Source: Desulfacinum infernum DSM 9756
Lineage (GTDB): Bacteria > Desulfobacterota > Syntrophobacteria > Syntrophobacterales > DSM-9756
Reading direction: 5' to 3'
Assembly (NCBI RefSeq): GCF_900129305.1
Contig: NZ_FQVB01000041.1
Location: 1-32,156 of the forward strand
Length of the DNA: 32,156 nt
Shown here: positions 1 to 8,816 of the stretch, one piece after another
Layout of the letters: every line of letters starts with the position of its first letter
Position numbering within the stretch: position 1 is the first letter of the stretch
Notes under the pieces: generated by a model
Told to the model about the DNA's origin: nothing
The model's input: the letters and a program-made list of their open reading frames with translations, nothing else
The model's database searches: none
Translations under genes and position numbers: made by a program

Positions 1-11
1 TTGCCTCTTCG

Positions 12-1232
12 CTACTTCAAATGGATAGCCAAATCTAACTTCCCGGCAATGAGGTAGACCATCGTGATGAGATTCTGGCTGTTGCGGTACCCACGGGCCT
101 TTCTCTTCGCCGCTTGGATCAGGCCGTTGATGGCCTCGAGAATGCCATTGGTGACTCGAGAACGGAACCATCGCAAGATTCCCTGCCAATGATTCTTGAT
201 CGTGTAGGCTGCCTTGATAATCGGCTCTAAGCGGCTGTGGGTTGCCCAGAAAAACCAGCGCTTAAGGTACTCTTCTGCGTGTTCGAGGGGCTGTTCATAG
301 AACTGCTGGAAAGCCAACTTGATGCGGTAGGCACGAGCCGTTTTCAGGTGAAGCCTTTTCATGCTCAACGCTTCTCGCAACTCTTTCTGCTTGGGGGTGA
401 GGTGGATCTCATTCTTCAACCAGAGGAAACGACTTCCTTTCAACTCCGGCCGTTCCTTCTGCTCCTGACGCCGGACTTGGTCGACGGCATCGTTGAGGAT
501 CTTGACCACATGGAATTTATCGAAGGTCAGCTCAGCATCGGGGAAGGTTTCGGACACGCCGCTTATGTAGGCCGAAGACATGTCACAGCAGACTTCAACG
601 ATGTTTTCCGTCTTGCCTCCGTGGGCCCTGAGGTCATCACGAAAGGCTTTGACGGTTTGGGAGTCTTTGCCCGGTGCGACGAAGATCACCTTTCGTCTGT
701 CGAGATCGACAAAGACCGTAATGTAATTGTGGCCCCGCTTGGACGAAGTCTCGTCGATGCCGACCTTTCGGACTTTCGAGAAATCCTCTCTGGTTCTGGC
801 CTCTTGCACATAGTGATCGATCACCCGCCAGATGCGGGTATCGTGTTCTCCGATCAGTCGGGCCACGGCATTGACGGGCATCTCTTTTGCGAGCTGCAAG
901 ATGAAAGCTTCAAATAGAAGGGTAAAACCGCTTCCAGGTCTGGCCCAAGGCACATTGAGGGTCTTAACGCCGCAGTGGCCACATCGGACCCTGGGAAGGC
1001 GCGCATGCAGGTAACATTCGTGTTGGAAGAAGTTGAGGTGTCTCCAGGTTTTTTGCGAGCTGTCGTAGACCTTGCAACCTTCTGAGCCGCACACCGGACA
1101 AGGGAACTGGGCTCCCGGCTCGAAGTTCAGCTCGATGTCGAGAACCTGCCGCTCGGGATCAAAGGTAATCTTATGAACATACCAAGGTGGGGTGAGCGAC
1201 AAAGCAACCTGGAAGAGCTCTTCAGTTTTCAT
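12..1232 (-). CDS. ISL3-family transposase
   Basis: DDE transposase of the ISL3 (IS204/IS1001/IS1096/IS1165) type, 406 aa from the ATG at 1232, full length for the family. An N-terminal zinc finger is visible (C45-x2-C48 and C84-x2-C87), then a helix-turn-helix region, then the catalytic domain with likely acidic residues D160 (in VGIDE), D217 (in CCDMS) and E366 (in GILEAIN). The ATG at 1232 is preceded by GAGGTG at 9 nt; a GTG at 1244 in the same frame is an alternative with poorer spacing. The stop codon lies 11 bp from the window edge, so the far end of the element is outside. The gene appears intact. It faces away from the metal-response genes. Confidence 0.93.
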   Translation of the reverse strand: MKTEELFQVALSLTPPWYVHKITFDPERQVLDIELNFEPGAQFPCPVCGSEGCKVYDSSQKTWRHLNFFQHECYLHARLPRVRCGHCGVKTLNVPWARPGSGFTLLFEAFILQLAKEMPVNAVARLIGEHDTRIWRVIDHYVQEARTREDFSKVRKVGIDETSSKRGHNYITVFVDLDRRKVIFVAPGKDSQTVKAFRDDLRAHGGKTENIVEVCCDMSSAYISGVSETFPDAELTFDKFHVVKILNDAVDQVRRQEQKERPELKGSRFLWLKNEIHLTPKQKELREALSMKRLHLKTARAYRIKLAFQQFYEQPLEHAEEYLKRWFFWATHSRLEPIIKAAYTIKNHWQGILRWFRSRVTNGILEAINGLIQAAKRKARGYRNSQNLITMVYLIAGKLDLAIHLK

Positions 1233-1363
1233 CCGGGAAAACACCTCTTGCGCCTTGTGTCAACAGATGTGATCGTCGAGCCCGCATGGCCGAACACCGC
1301 TAACATCCTTGAGCCGGAGGCTGGAGGAGGCCATCCTCTCGCCGTCGGCCTACTTTCCACACA

Positions 1364-1438
1364 GCATGGGCAAGGAGGTGATGTCAAGACTGCGATAGCA
1401 CCCGAAGGGCTTGGTCTTGACATCACCTCCGCCCATGC
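1364..1438. repeat. Long inverted repeat upstream of the ISL3 transposase
   Basis: The arms 1374-1390 and 1414-1430 are perfect 17-bp inverted copies (GGAGGTGATGTCAAGAC). With the outer GCATGGGC/GCCCATGC they extend to 1364-1390 and 1414-1438, differing by a 2-bp insertion. The loop is 23 nt. Weaker matching (CTTTCC on both sides) continues outward. This could be an IS terminal repeat meeting a second IS end, or a hairpin. The other end of the element is outside the window, so this cannot be settled here. The rest of 1245-1687 holds no supported gene. Confidence 0.7.
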
Positions 1439-1586
1439 TAGCGTCTTTGGAAAGGGGGCCGCCGAAGCTAACGCTTTCGCATCAGTTTTTTTGCGGTTTC
1501 CACACAAAACAGCGAAGAGCCCTCATCTTTTCCCCGCCCGGTCCGTGGTGCAGTGCGAATGGGACGACGTCCTGGAGGGACTGTAA

Positions 1587-1651
1587 CGCGACCGGCGGCC
1601 TGCCTCAAGGGGAATGCCGTGCCGTCGAAGGCGGTGAGACCGCCGGTCGCG
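1587..1651. repeat. Inverted repeat downstream of the DUF3034 gene
   Basis: CGCGACCGGCGG at 1587-1598 pairs with CCGCCGGTCGCG at 1640-1651, with a smaller nested GCGGT...ACCGC near the right arm. It lies just past the stop of the minus-strand DUF3034 gene and may help end transcription, but there is no clear T-run, so it is not called a terminator. Confidence 0.4.
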
Positions 1652-1687
1652 CCGTGGCGTTGGGGGGGCGACTTGTCGGAGGGGAAC

Positions 1688-2599
1688 TCAGAATTCGTAC
1701 TTGATTTTGACGCCGATCGCGCCGTTGTCATAGTGGTTGAGGACTTCGCCGAAATTGAAGACGCCGCCCGAAACCGTGAAATGATCGTCGATCACGTAGG
1801 CGGCCACGATGGACCACCAGTCGTCCTCCGGTTCCACGAGACCGTTGATGGGGGTGTAGTTGTCCGGCTTCTGCCGATACTCGGCCCCCAACAGGAACCG
1901 GTCGGTGACGAAGACCACCACGTTTCCTTCCAGGAGGAATTCCCTGTCTCCCGTAAAGCCCAGAAGACCGATGTGGGCTGCTTCGCTGTTACGAACGCCC
2001 AGGTTGAGGAGCACCGGGCGGGGGAGAGCCTTGATGAGCTTGGATGCGTAGAGGGTGAAATCGAATCCTGCCGTGTCTTCGATGCCTGCATTGGTCAAGG
2101 CCCCTCCAAGGGCTTCATCGATGTCGGCCAGTTTTTCCACCTTCTTGTAGTGGACGCCCACCGTGACCGCCGGGACCCAACTGGTTTGAAAGGCCCCCTC
2201 CTTGAGGAGATTCAATCGGAGGTTCAGGTTGTGCAGGTACACCCGGTCGTCTCCGATGTCGATTCCCGTGGCCGCCGCCACATCGGAGGGAAGATCGTGC
2301 AGGTTGAGCACGTTGAATCCGTAGCCCAGCTCGATGCGGTCAAAAAAGGTTTCCGTGATGGTGGCGAAGGCGAAGGCGCGACCGTTGGGGGTGTAGACGC
2401 CTCCCACGCCCACGCTGGGAAGGCCCACGACCGACCCGTTTTCCGGCGGATTGGTCAAGTAGGCCGATCCGGTGATGGCCACTCCGCCGTAGCCTTCCAC
2501 CGTGTGGAGCGGCAGGGGGGGAGCAGCCCACGAAGGGGAGGCGAGCAGGGCGCCAACCGCCAGGGCCATGCACCACAGAGAAACCAACCTCATGTTCAT
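1688..2599 (-). CDS. DUF3034 family outer-membrane beta-barrel-like protein
   Basis: A 303-aa exported protein that resembles the DUF3034 family, whose function is unknown. The chosen ATG (2599) follows a strong AAGGAGGAAAAAG ribosome binding site. Residues 1-25 form a signal peptide with probable cleavage after SWA. The mature part alternates short amphipathic strands and glycine/asparagine turns, and it ends in KYEF; a terminal Phe is typical of outer-membrane barrels. An upstream in-frame extension to 2713 is rejected because it would bury the signal peptide. It follows the Met-rich secreted protein by about 155 bp on the same strand and probably shares its sigma-54 promoter. An outer-membrane pore or metal-related role is inference from context only. 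Confidence 0.8.
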   Translation of the reverse strand: MNMRLVSLWCMALAVGALLASPSWAAPPLPLHTVEGYGGVAITGSAYLTNPPENGSVVGLPSVGVGGVYTPNGRAFAFATITETFFDRIELGYGFNVLNLHDLPSDVAAATGIDIGDDRVYLHNLNLRLNLLKEGAFQTSWVPAVTVGVHYKKVEKLADIDEALGGALTNAGIEDTAGFDFTLYASKLIKALPRPVLLNLGVRNSEAAHIGLLGFTGDREFLLEGNVVVFVTDRFLLGAEYRQKPDNYTPINGLVEPEDDWWSIVAAYVIDDHFTVSGGVFNFGEVLNHYDNGAIGVKIKYEF

Positions 2600-2754
2600 C
2601 TTTTTCCTCCTTCTTTTCTCTACTATTCCTGGATGTGTGATTCCGCTTCGCGGTCCCGGCGCCCAAGGCTCGATCAGCGGGAGGGACGGCCGGCGGGCCC
2701 GTCGGTGGCGCATGGACGAGGAACCGGGCGAAGCGTCTGTTCTTCCTCAGCGTC

Positions 2755-3246
2755 TCACGGGGCCGGGGTCAGGCCTATCTGCCGCTGCATGGATACGACC
2801 CGCTGCTGCATCAGGTGGAGGCGCTCTTCGATCTGCCGCTGCTGTTGGGGCGTCTGGGCCGGGGAGCCCATCTGTTGGAGCATTCCGCCCAGTTCGGACA
2901 TCATCTGCTGCATTTGGGCCTGCTGCGATGGGTTGACTCTTCCCGAGTCCATGATCTCGTTCATCTGGTCCAGCATCTGGGACATCATGTCCATGTTGTG
3001 GCCCATCATGGCGTGCTGATCCATGGTGTGGCCTTGGTGTTGTCCTGCGTGGGATCCATGCCCCATCGTGTTTTGGGCCCCGTCGGAGCCCCAGCCGCCC
3101 ATGGCACCGGAGCCGTGGCTGGCTCCGCCCATGCCTCCAGAGGATCCTCCCCCGCCGTGACCGCCTCCTCCCATACCGGCCCACCCGGTACCGATGCCCA
3201 AGGCAAGTGCCAAGACCAAGGTGAGCACAAACAAATGCTTTCTCAT
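2755..3246 (-). CDS. Secreted Met/His/Gly/Gln-rich protein, probable periplasmic metal binder
   Basis: A 163-aa protein with a clear signal peptide (residues 1-23, cleavage after GWA). The mature N-terminus is a low-complexity Gly/His/Met/Ser region (about residues 24-90, with repeated GHGGGG, MGG, HGS and MMGHNMDMM patterns). A Gln/Met-rich helical C-terminal half follows. Clustered Met and His without Cys are typical of periplasmic Cu(I)/Ag(I) binders, but I do not recognise the family. The start has a good AAGGAG site. The only upstream promoter I can see is the sigma-54 element at 3325-3340 with its palindromic site at 3414-3430, which matches the promoter of the Cus-like operon. This makes a role in copper or silver sequestration plausible. 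The low-complexity region makes any homology call risky. Confidence 0.82.
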   Translation of the reverse strand: MRKHLFVLTLVLALALGIGTGWAGMGGGGHGGGGSSGGMGGASHGSGAMGGWGSDGAQNTMGHGSHAGQHQGHTMDQHAMMGHNMDMMSQMLDQMNEIMDSGRVNPSQQAQMQQMMSELGGMLQQMGSPAQTPQQQRQIEERLHLMQQRVVSMQRQIGLTPAP

Positions 3247-3324
3247 GGGTCACTCCTTTCGTGGATGTGAAGTGGGTTGATGGAACCGGTAACCTCCGGT
3301 TCCCGCACGCGCTCCGTTGTTGGA

Positions 3325-3340
3325 GCAACGATGATGCCAG
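3325..3340 (-). promoter_or_regulatory. Sigma-54 (-24/-12) promoter of the Met-rich/DUF3034 genes
   Basis: On the minus strand 3340-3325 reads TGGCATCATCGTTGCT, one mismatch from TGGCAC-N5-TTGC with exact GG-N10-GC spacing. The GC falls at 3327-3326, which predicts a transcript start near 3314 and a leader of about 68 nt before the ATG at 3246. Confidence 0.8.
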
Positions 3341-3413
3341 ACGGGTGACAAGCAAAAACAAGCGTAAAATCAATTAAATAGCTTTAAGGAGCTCGGGAAG
3401 CCGGCTGGGTGAG

Positions 3414-3430
3414 TTGAAGGAAGCTTTCAA
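3414..3430. promoter_or_regulatory. Palindromic activator (enhancer) site upstream of the sigma-54 promoter
   Basis: TTGAAGGAAGCTTTCAA. Its core TGAAGGAAGCTTTCA matches the perfect palindrome at 8841-8855 at 13 of 15 positions. Its centre (3422) is about 95 bp upstream of the promoter GC, the same distance as in the Cus-like operon. A weaker similar stretch is centred near 3444, 22 bp further upstream. Confidence 0.7.
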
Positions 3431-3539
3431 GCGTTGGAAAGGAATCTTCTATTATCCTGAATCGGACGATTTCCTGCTATCGCGAGATTCCAGCGGGCGG
3501 GCGCAAAGCCATCCCCTACGAAGGCAGAGGAGCCTTTGG

Positions 3540-3566
3540 GGCGGGAGCGGGGTTTATTCCCGCCCA
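3540..3566. repeat. Hairpin-forming repeat in the 3.25-3.79 kb spacer
   Basis: GGGCGGGA and TCCCGCCC flank an 11-nt loop. A related stretch (GGTTAATTCCCGCCC) occurs near 21557-21571, so it may be a small dispersed repeat. Apart from the promoter elements and this hairpin, I see no gene in 3247-3791. Confidence 0.4.
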
Positions 3567-3748
3567 CTCATTGCGCGGAGGGAAGAAAACACAGGGAAAG
3601 AATCGCCCGGATTGGGGTTATAAAAACGCCGGATCAAGAAACGAGCCATTGAAGCCTCCGTGGGCATTTCCGTCCTGGAAGCCGCGGCTCAACGGACCGG
3701 GAAGGACGGGGCGTTTTCCATCCTCCGAAAAGGCAAAGAAGAAGCCTT

Positions 3749-3765
3749 CCCGCCACGGTGGCGGG
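3749..3765 (-). terminator. Possible terminator of the kinase/regulator operon
   Basis: CCCGCCA-CCG-TGGCGGG hairpin (minus strand) about 27 nt past the regulator stop codon, followed by a T-rich stretch with a second small hairpin (AAGGC...GCCTT, 3730-3748). There is no pure T-run, so the call is moderate. Confidence 0.4.
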
Positions 3766-3791
3766 CGATGATAAAAAGGTATTCGGCGGTT

Positions 3792-5177
<1,386 letters not shown>

Positions 5178-5182
5178 CGGGC

Positions 5183-7036
5183 TTACCTCCCTGAGATGGG
5201 AAAGTCGAGATGGACGGTGGTGCCCCGTCCCGGTTCGCTCTGGACGCCCACGTTCCCGCCGTGGGCGTCCATGATCTTTTTCACGATGGAAAGACCCAGC
5301 CCCGTGCCCTTGGTGCGGGTGGTGAAAAAGGGCTGAAAGAGCCGGGGCACGTGCTGGGGCGGGATTCCGGGGCCCGTATCCCGAACGGACAGGCGAAGCG
5401 CCGGGTCCGATCCGGTCGGGTTGTCCCTGAGAGTCGCTTCAAATCGCAGGCCGAGGGAACCTTCGGCGTTCTGGACGGCGTTTTTGATCACGTTCACCAG
5501 CACCTGCACCGCCCGTTCTTCATCCGCCATGACGTTCGGCAGGCCGGGTCCCAAATCCTTTTCCACTTCCACGCCGTCCAGGGAGACCTCCGCCGAGGCC
5601 TGCTCCAGGGCCCGGTTCACGAGGGCTTCCAGGGAGACGGGGCGGGCGTCGAGCTGGAGCGGCTTGCTGTAGTCCAGAAGGTCCCGGAACATATTTTCCA
5701 GGAGCTGCACCTGCTCCAGGGCGATGGCGAAATGTTCCGCCGGAGGGCCTTCCCGGCCCAGGCTGCGCCGGAGGATTTGGAGGTTGAGCTTTACCGACGA
5801 AAGGGGGTTTCGCATCTCGTGGACCACCCCCGCCACCAGCTCCCCCACGGCGGCCAGCTTTTCCGATTGGACCAGCCGGTTCTGCAGGGCCTTTTGGGCT
5901 TCGTAGGCCCGGCGAAGGGAACGCTCGTTGGCCCGGAGTTCCTCCAAGGTCTGCGCGGTGCGCCGGGCCATCTCGTTGAAGCTGTCCGCCAGCACCCCCA
6001 GCTCGTCCCGGCGCGACGCGTCGATTTCCACGGAAAAGTCGCCGTCGGCCATGCGCCGGGCCGCTTCGCTCATGGCCACGATGGGCCGGGACATCCTGTC
6101 GGCCGCCACCCGGGCCGTGACGAAGCAGATGAGAAGCAGCGCCGCCACGGTCCCCACCGTCCAGGTGAGCATCCATCGGACGGGCGCCAGAATCTCCCGG
6201 GTGGCCATCTCGGCGAAAAGCCCCAGTCGGTAATGGGGCAGCCACAGGTAGGCGCCCACCACTTCCCGGCCTTCAAAATCCTTGTAGATGCCGGATCCGC
6301 TCTGCCCGGCCAGCGCTTCCCGGATGGCGCTGGAATCGGGGGAGGGGTTTCCCGCCTCGCCCGCCGGAGGTTTCAGGCCGTGAATTCGGGTAACGATCTC
6401 TCTTTCCGGCGTGAGCAGATAGGTCCTTCCCGACACTCCCAGCCCGGCCCGATCCGTCATCATGGGATCCAGAGAGCGGCTCATGTTCACGACTCCCTCC
6501 ACTGCCCCCACAACCGATCCATTTTCTCCCAGGACGGGTGCGCGAATGGTCACGTGCCAGAGACCGTCCGGGCCGCGAACGGGCGTGCCGAAAACAGGCT
6601 CATGGGGCGGCGGCCCCGGCGGGGAAGTTTCCGCCGCGTCGTCTTCGTGGCCCGTGGCGGCCAGCAGGCGCCCGTCGGCGCTGTAGAGAGCCATGGCCTC
6701 ATAAAAAGGGGTCTTGTCCGCCACGGAAAGGAGCGATGCGCGCACCGCCTCCAGGGTTTCGCCCGATTCGATGGCGCATCCGGCCATGCTGCAATGGGAG
6801 CAGACGATCCGAACCAGGGGGAGCGAGGCCAGGGTGGACAGATCCTGCAAGCGTTCCCGGTACCAGAAGTCCAGGTGGTTTCGGTGGTCTTCGGCGATGG
6901 TTTCCATGTGCATGAGGGCCGTGCCGATGAGGGTCCTCTTCGCCAGGGAATAGGAGGCGATTCCCATGAGGCCCACGGGCAGGGCCGTCAGCAGGGCCAA
7001 TACCAGAAGAAAGCGATGGAAGATCCGTTTGGGCAC
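5183..7036 (-). CDS. Membrane sensor histidine kinase with Cys/His/Met-containing periplasmic domain
   Basis: A 617-aa kinase that should phosphorylate the adjacent regulator. It has TM1 (about residues 6-32), a periplasmic Cache/PAS-like sensor (about 35-300), TM2 near 320-345, HAMP, a DHp helix with phosphoacceptor H406 (VVHEMRNPL), and a HATPase domain with N-box NVIKNAVQNA, DTGPGIP and GTGLGLS. The sensor contains C79-S-H81-C82-S-M84-A-G-C87, a cluster well suited to a soft metal such as Cu(I). The GTG at 7036 is chosen because GGAGG lies 5 nt upstream and it starts 43 bp after the stop of the preceding kinase. Longer in-frame starts (up to 7162) would overlap that gene and add a basic tail before TM1. 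The metal ligand role is inference. Confidence 0.92.
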   Translation of the reverse strand: MPKRIFHRFLLVLALLTALPVGLMGIASYSLAKRTLIGTALMHMETIAEDHRNHLDFWYRERLQDLSTLASLPLVRIVCSHCSMAGCAIESGETLEAVRASLLSVADKTPFYEAMALYSADGRLLAATGHEDDAAETSPPGPPPHEPVFGTPVRGPDGLWHVTIRAPVLGENGSVVGAVEGVVNMSRSLDPMMTDRAGLGVSGRTYLLTPEREIVTRIHGLKPPAGEAGNPSPDSSAIREALAGQSGSGIYKDFEGREVVGAYLWLPHYRLGLFAEMATREILAPVRWMLTWTVGTVAALLLICFVTARVAADRMSRPIVAMSEAARRMADGDFSVEIDASRRDELGVLADSFNEMARRTAQTLEELRANERSLRRAYEAQKALQNRLVQSEKLAAVGELVAGVVHEMRNPLSSVKLNLQILRRSLGREGPPAEHFAIALEQVQLLENMFRDLLDYSKPLQLDARPVSLEALVNRALEQASAEVSLDGVEVEKDLGPGLPNVMADEERAVQVLVNVIKNAVQNAEGSLGLRFEATLRDNPTGSDPALRLSVRDTGPGIPPQHVPRLFQPFFTTRTKGTGLGLSIVKKIMDAHGGNVGVQSEPGRGTTVHLDFPISGR

Positions 7037-7079
7037 GAGGGCCTCCGGTCTGAAGGGGAAGGGGATCGATCCGGGCGGT

Positions 7080-8153
7080 TCACGACCTTTCCGACGGTTC
7101 ACGAGCCGAATCGCCTTCATGGTGGCCCGTCTTCTCCCCGAAGGCAAGGGGAAGGGACACATGGAAGGCGGTCCCCGCCCCGGGGCGGCTCTCCACTATG
7201 ATGGCCCCCTCGTGGTCCGAGACGATCTTTCGGCAAACCGAGAGCCCCAGGCCCGTTCCCCGGTGCTTGGTGGAAAAGAACGGGGTGAAGACCTTTTCCA
7301 GGTTCTCTTCGGGAATGCCGGGGCCCTGGTCCCGGACCTTCAGATGGTAGGAGGAAGTATCCGCCCGGGAGGTCAGAGAGACGGTGGTTCCGGGCGGTGA
7401 GACGTCCGCGGCGTTTCGGACCAGCTGATCCACCAGCCACAGGAGGTCGGCGCGGTTGCCGTAAACGAGGGCGTCTCCGGCGCCGAGATCCATCTCCAGC
7501 CGAACGCCGTGAGCGTTCAAGGTCTTCTGAAAGCGCTCCCGTTCTCTCTCGAGCATCTCGTCCGGAGGCAGAAACTCCCGGCTTTGCCCCAGGGCCTCCG
7601 GATTGAAGTGCGCCAAGGACTGTTCCAGAACGCTCAGCTTTTCCATGACGCGCCGCAGGTCGCTGCGGCCCGGCTGCGAGACGCTCTCCTTTCGCAGGAT
7701 CTCTCGGGTAAGGGTGAGCAGGTCGTGGATTTCCGAAGAAAGGGCCAGGGTGGCACGGCCAAGGGAAGCCAGGTTCCAGGCGTGGTGCAGGTCCTGCAGC
7801 CGTTTCTTTTCCCGGTCGCTCAGGACCCCCACCACCGCGGCGCTCAGAAGAAAGAGCGCGATCTGCAGGAGGTTTCCGATGTTCACACCGGGCTGGGCCT
7901 TCCAGGTCATGGCCACGTGGGGGGCGTACACGACCGAGATGGCGCCCGCCATCCACAGGCCGGTCTTGGCGCCGCCGAAAAAGGAGGCCGTGAGGACGAT
8001 GAGGAAGTAGAGGTCCCGGTACAGGGTGTGAAAGGCCAGGCGGTCCATGGGCGTGGTGTAGTGCAGGACGGTCACGGCCACGGCCGCGCAGGCCAGAATT
8101 CCCGTGAGACCTTTGCCTGGTTGATTCGGTTCATTAGAATGATTCAAGTTCAT
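7080..8153 (-). CDS. Membrane histidine kinase-like protein with altered H-box
   Basis: A 357-aa protein, first gene of the kinase-kinase-regulator operon. The N-terminus has about four membrane helices (residues 15-115) and no sizeable periplasmic domain. A coiled linker, a DHp-like region and a well-kept HATPase domain follow (QLVRNAADVS, DQGPGIP, FFSTKHRGTGLGLS). Aligned with the neighbouring kinase (LAAVGELVAGVVHEMRNPL against LASLGRATLALSSEIHDLL), the phosphoacceptor His is replaced by Ser140 and a His (143) sits three residues later. It may be a modulatory kinase or may use H143. The ATG at 8153 follows GGAGGAAAG; upstream in-frame extension runs through repeats and is rejected. A sigma-54-like site lies 65-79 bp upstream. 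Confidence 0.88.
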   Translation of the reverse strand: MNLNHSNEPNQPGKGLTGILACAAVAVTVLHYTTPMDRLAFHTLYRDLYFLIVLTASFFGGAKTGLWMAGAISVVYAPHVAMTWKAQPGVNIGNLLQIALFLLSAAVVGVLSDREKKRLQDLHHAWNLASLGRATLALSSEIHDLLTLTREILRKESVSQPGRSDLRRVMEKLSVLEQSLAHFNPEALGQSREFLPPDEMLERERERFQKTLNAHGVRLEMDLGAGDALVYGNRADLLWLVDQLVRNAADVSPPGTTVSLTSRADTSSYHLKVRDQGPGIPEENLEKVFTPFFSTKHRGTGLGLSVCRKIVSDHEGAIIVESRPGAGTAFHVSLPLAFGEKTGHHEGDSAREPSERS

Positions 8154-8217
8154 GGGACTTTCCTCCGAATGGATTGCTTGCGAAGGCCGGCACCGGCCGG
8201 GGTTGATTGACAAGGAA

Positions 8218-8232
8218 GCAACGATCGCGCCA
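8218..8232 (-). promoter_or_regulatory. Candidate sigma-54 promoter of the kinase/regulator operon
   Basis: Minus strand 8232-8218 reads TGGCGCGATCGTTGC, with correct GG-N10-GC spacing and one mismatch in the -24 box. It would start transcription near 8206 and give a leader of about 50 nt. No matching palindrome lies about 95 bp upstream; the nearest are the three sites at 8796-8855. Autoregulation is inferred. Confidence 0.5.
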
Positions 8233-8299
8233 GTCATCGGCCCGTGAGAGGGTTTTCGTGCAACGGCGGGAAAAGAGAAGGGCGGTTCCCCCATGGTGA

Positions 8300-8358
8300 T
8301 CCTCTCCGGGAGCGCGGGCCTCCGGCCCGCATGGGGTGCGGGCGAGACGTCCGCGCTC
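8300..8358. repeat. Palindromic GC-rich repeat, copy 1
   Basis: Contains GCGGGCCTCCGGCCCGC and is bounded by GAGCGCGGG...CGCGCTCCC. A related module (GAAGCGCGGGCG...CGCGCTTCC) occurs at about 20344-20402. Confidence 0.5.
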
Positions 8359-8417
8359 CCGGGAGAAAGCAGTTCTCGGACAGGCTCCCAGGAGGCTCTC
8401 CGAAAACGCCGCCACCC

Positions 8418-8548
8418 GTCACTCCCGCGCAAGCGGGAGTCCATAAGTTGCCGAAAATCCGGGATCCCCGCTCCCCGTTCAAGCCGGGGACAAGCTTCGC
8501 GGGGATGACGAATGGGCGTTGAACGGCGCAAATCTGCCGTTCTCGGAC
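8418..8548. repeat. Composite double-palindrome repeat, copy A
   Basis: First palindrome ACTCCCGC-GCAA-GCGGGAGT (8421-8440), then TCCATAAGTTG, a second palindrome ATCCCCGC...GCGGGGAT (8464-8506, with an inner hairpin), then GACGAATGGGCGTTGAACGG. The same unit recurs at 15777-15889 and 16064-16165, with partial copies at 15338-15371 and 15938-15990. Flanking CTCCCAGGAGGCT...TCCGA motifs occur on both sides (8383-8402, 8551-8571). Confidence 0.8.
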
Positions 8549-8610
8549 ACGCTCCCAGGAGGCTGTCCGACAATGTTTTTCCGGCTTAGAAGGCCGTGCC
8601 CCCCTCTCAT

Positions 8611-8726
8611 CGTAGCCGCGGGGCTTCAGCCCCGCGGAAAGGACAATCATAACTCCATGAAGTGACAGAAAATACGCGATGACCCATCCGACGGCCGGGG
8701 ATTCCTCCGCAGCCCTAAAGGGCTGC
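8611..8726. repeat. About 115-bp dispersed repeat with two palindromes, copy 1
   Basis: CCGCGGGGC-TTCA-GCCCCGCGG (8616-8637), a conserved middle with CATGAAGTGACAG and ACGCGATG, and GCAGCCC-TAAA-GGGCTGC (8709-8726). A diverged inverted copy lies at 20185-20298. The last palindrome with its flank recurs at 21396-21427. Confidence 0.75.
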
Positions 8727-8795
8727 GCTACGCGAAACGATCTCATTGGCGGCGTTCTGGGACAGCCCCCAAAGGATCCGGGGCTTCCCGGGCAT

Positions 8796-8812
8796 GTGAA
8801 AGAATGTTTCAC
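8796..8812. promoter_or_regulatory. Activator site 1 of the Cus-like operon
   Basis: GTGAAAGAATGTTTCAC, palindromic, centre 8804, about 140 bp upstream of the -12 element. Its core matches the perfect site at 8841-8855 at 14 of 15 positions. Confidence 0.72.
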
Positions 8813-8816
8813 TTTG

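Noticed and set aside
1415-1445. TTGACA in the inverted repeat as a -35 box
   Set aside because: No convincing -10 box follows at 16-18 bp on either strand.
1553-3019. 488-aa forward frame opposite the DUF3034 and Met-rich genes
   Set aside because: It crosses two genes with signal peptides and ribosome sites on the other strand and has no domain of its own.
3414-3771. Two small forward frames in the 3.4-3.8 kb spacer
   Set aside because: No good ribosome sites, no family pattern, and they overlap the activator site and hairpins.
8154-8573. N-terminal extension of the altered kinase
   Set aside because: It would run through palindromic repeats; the ATG at 8153 has a strong ribosome site.
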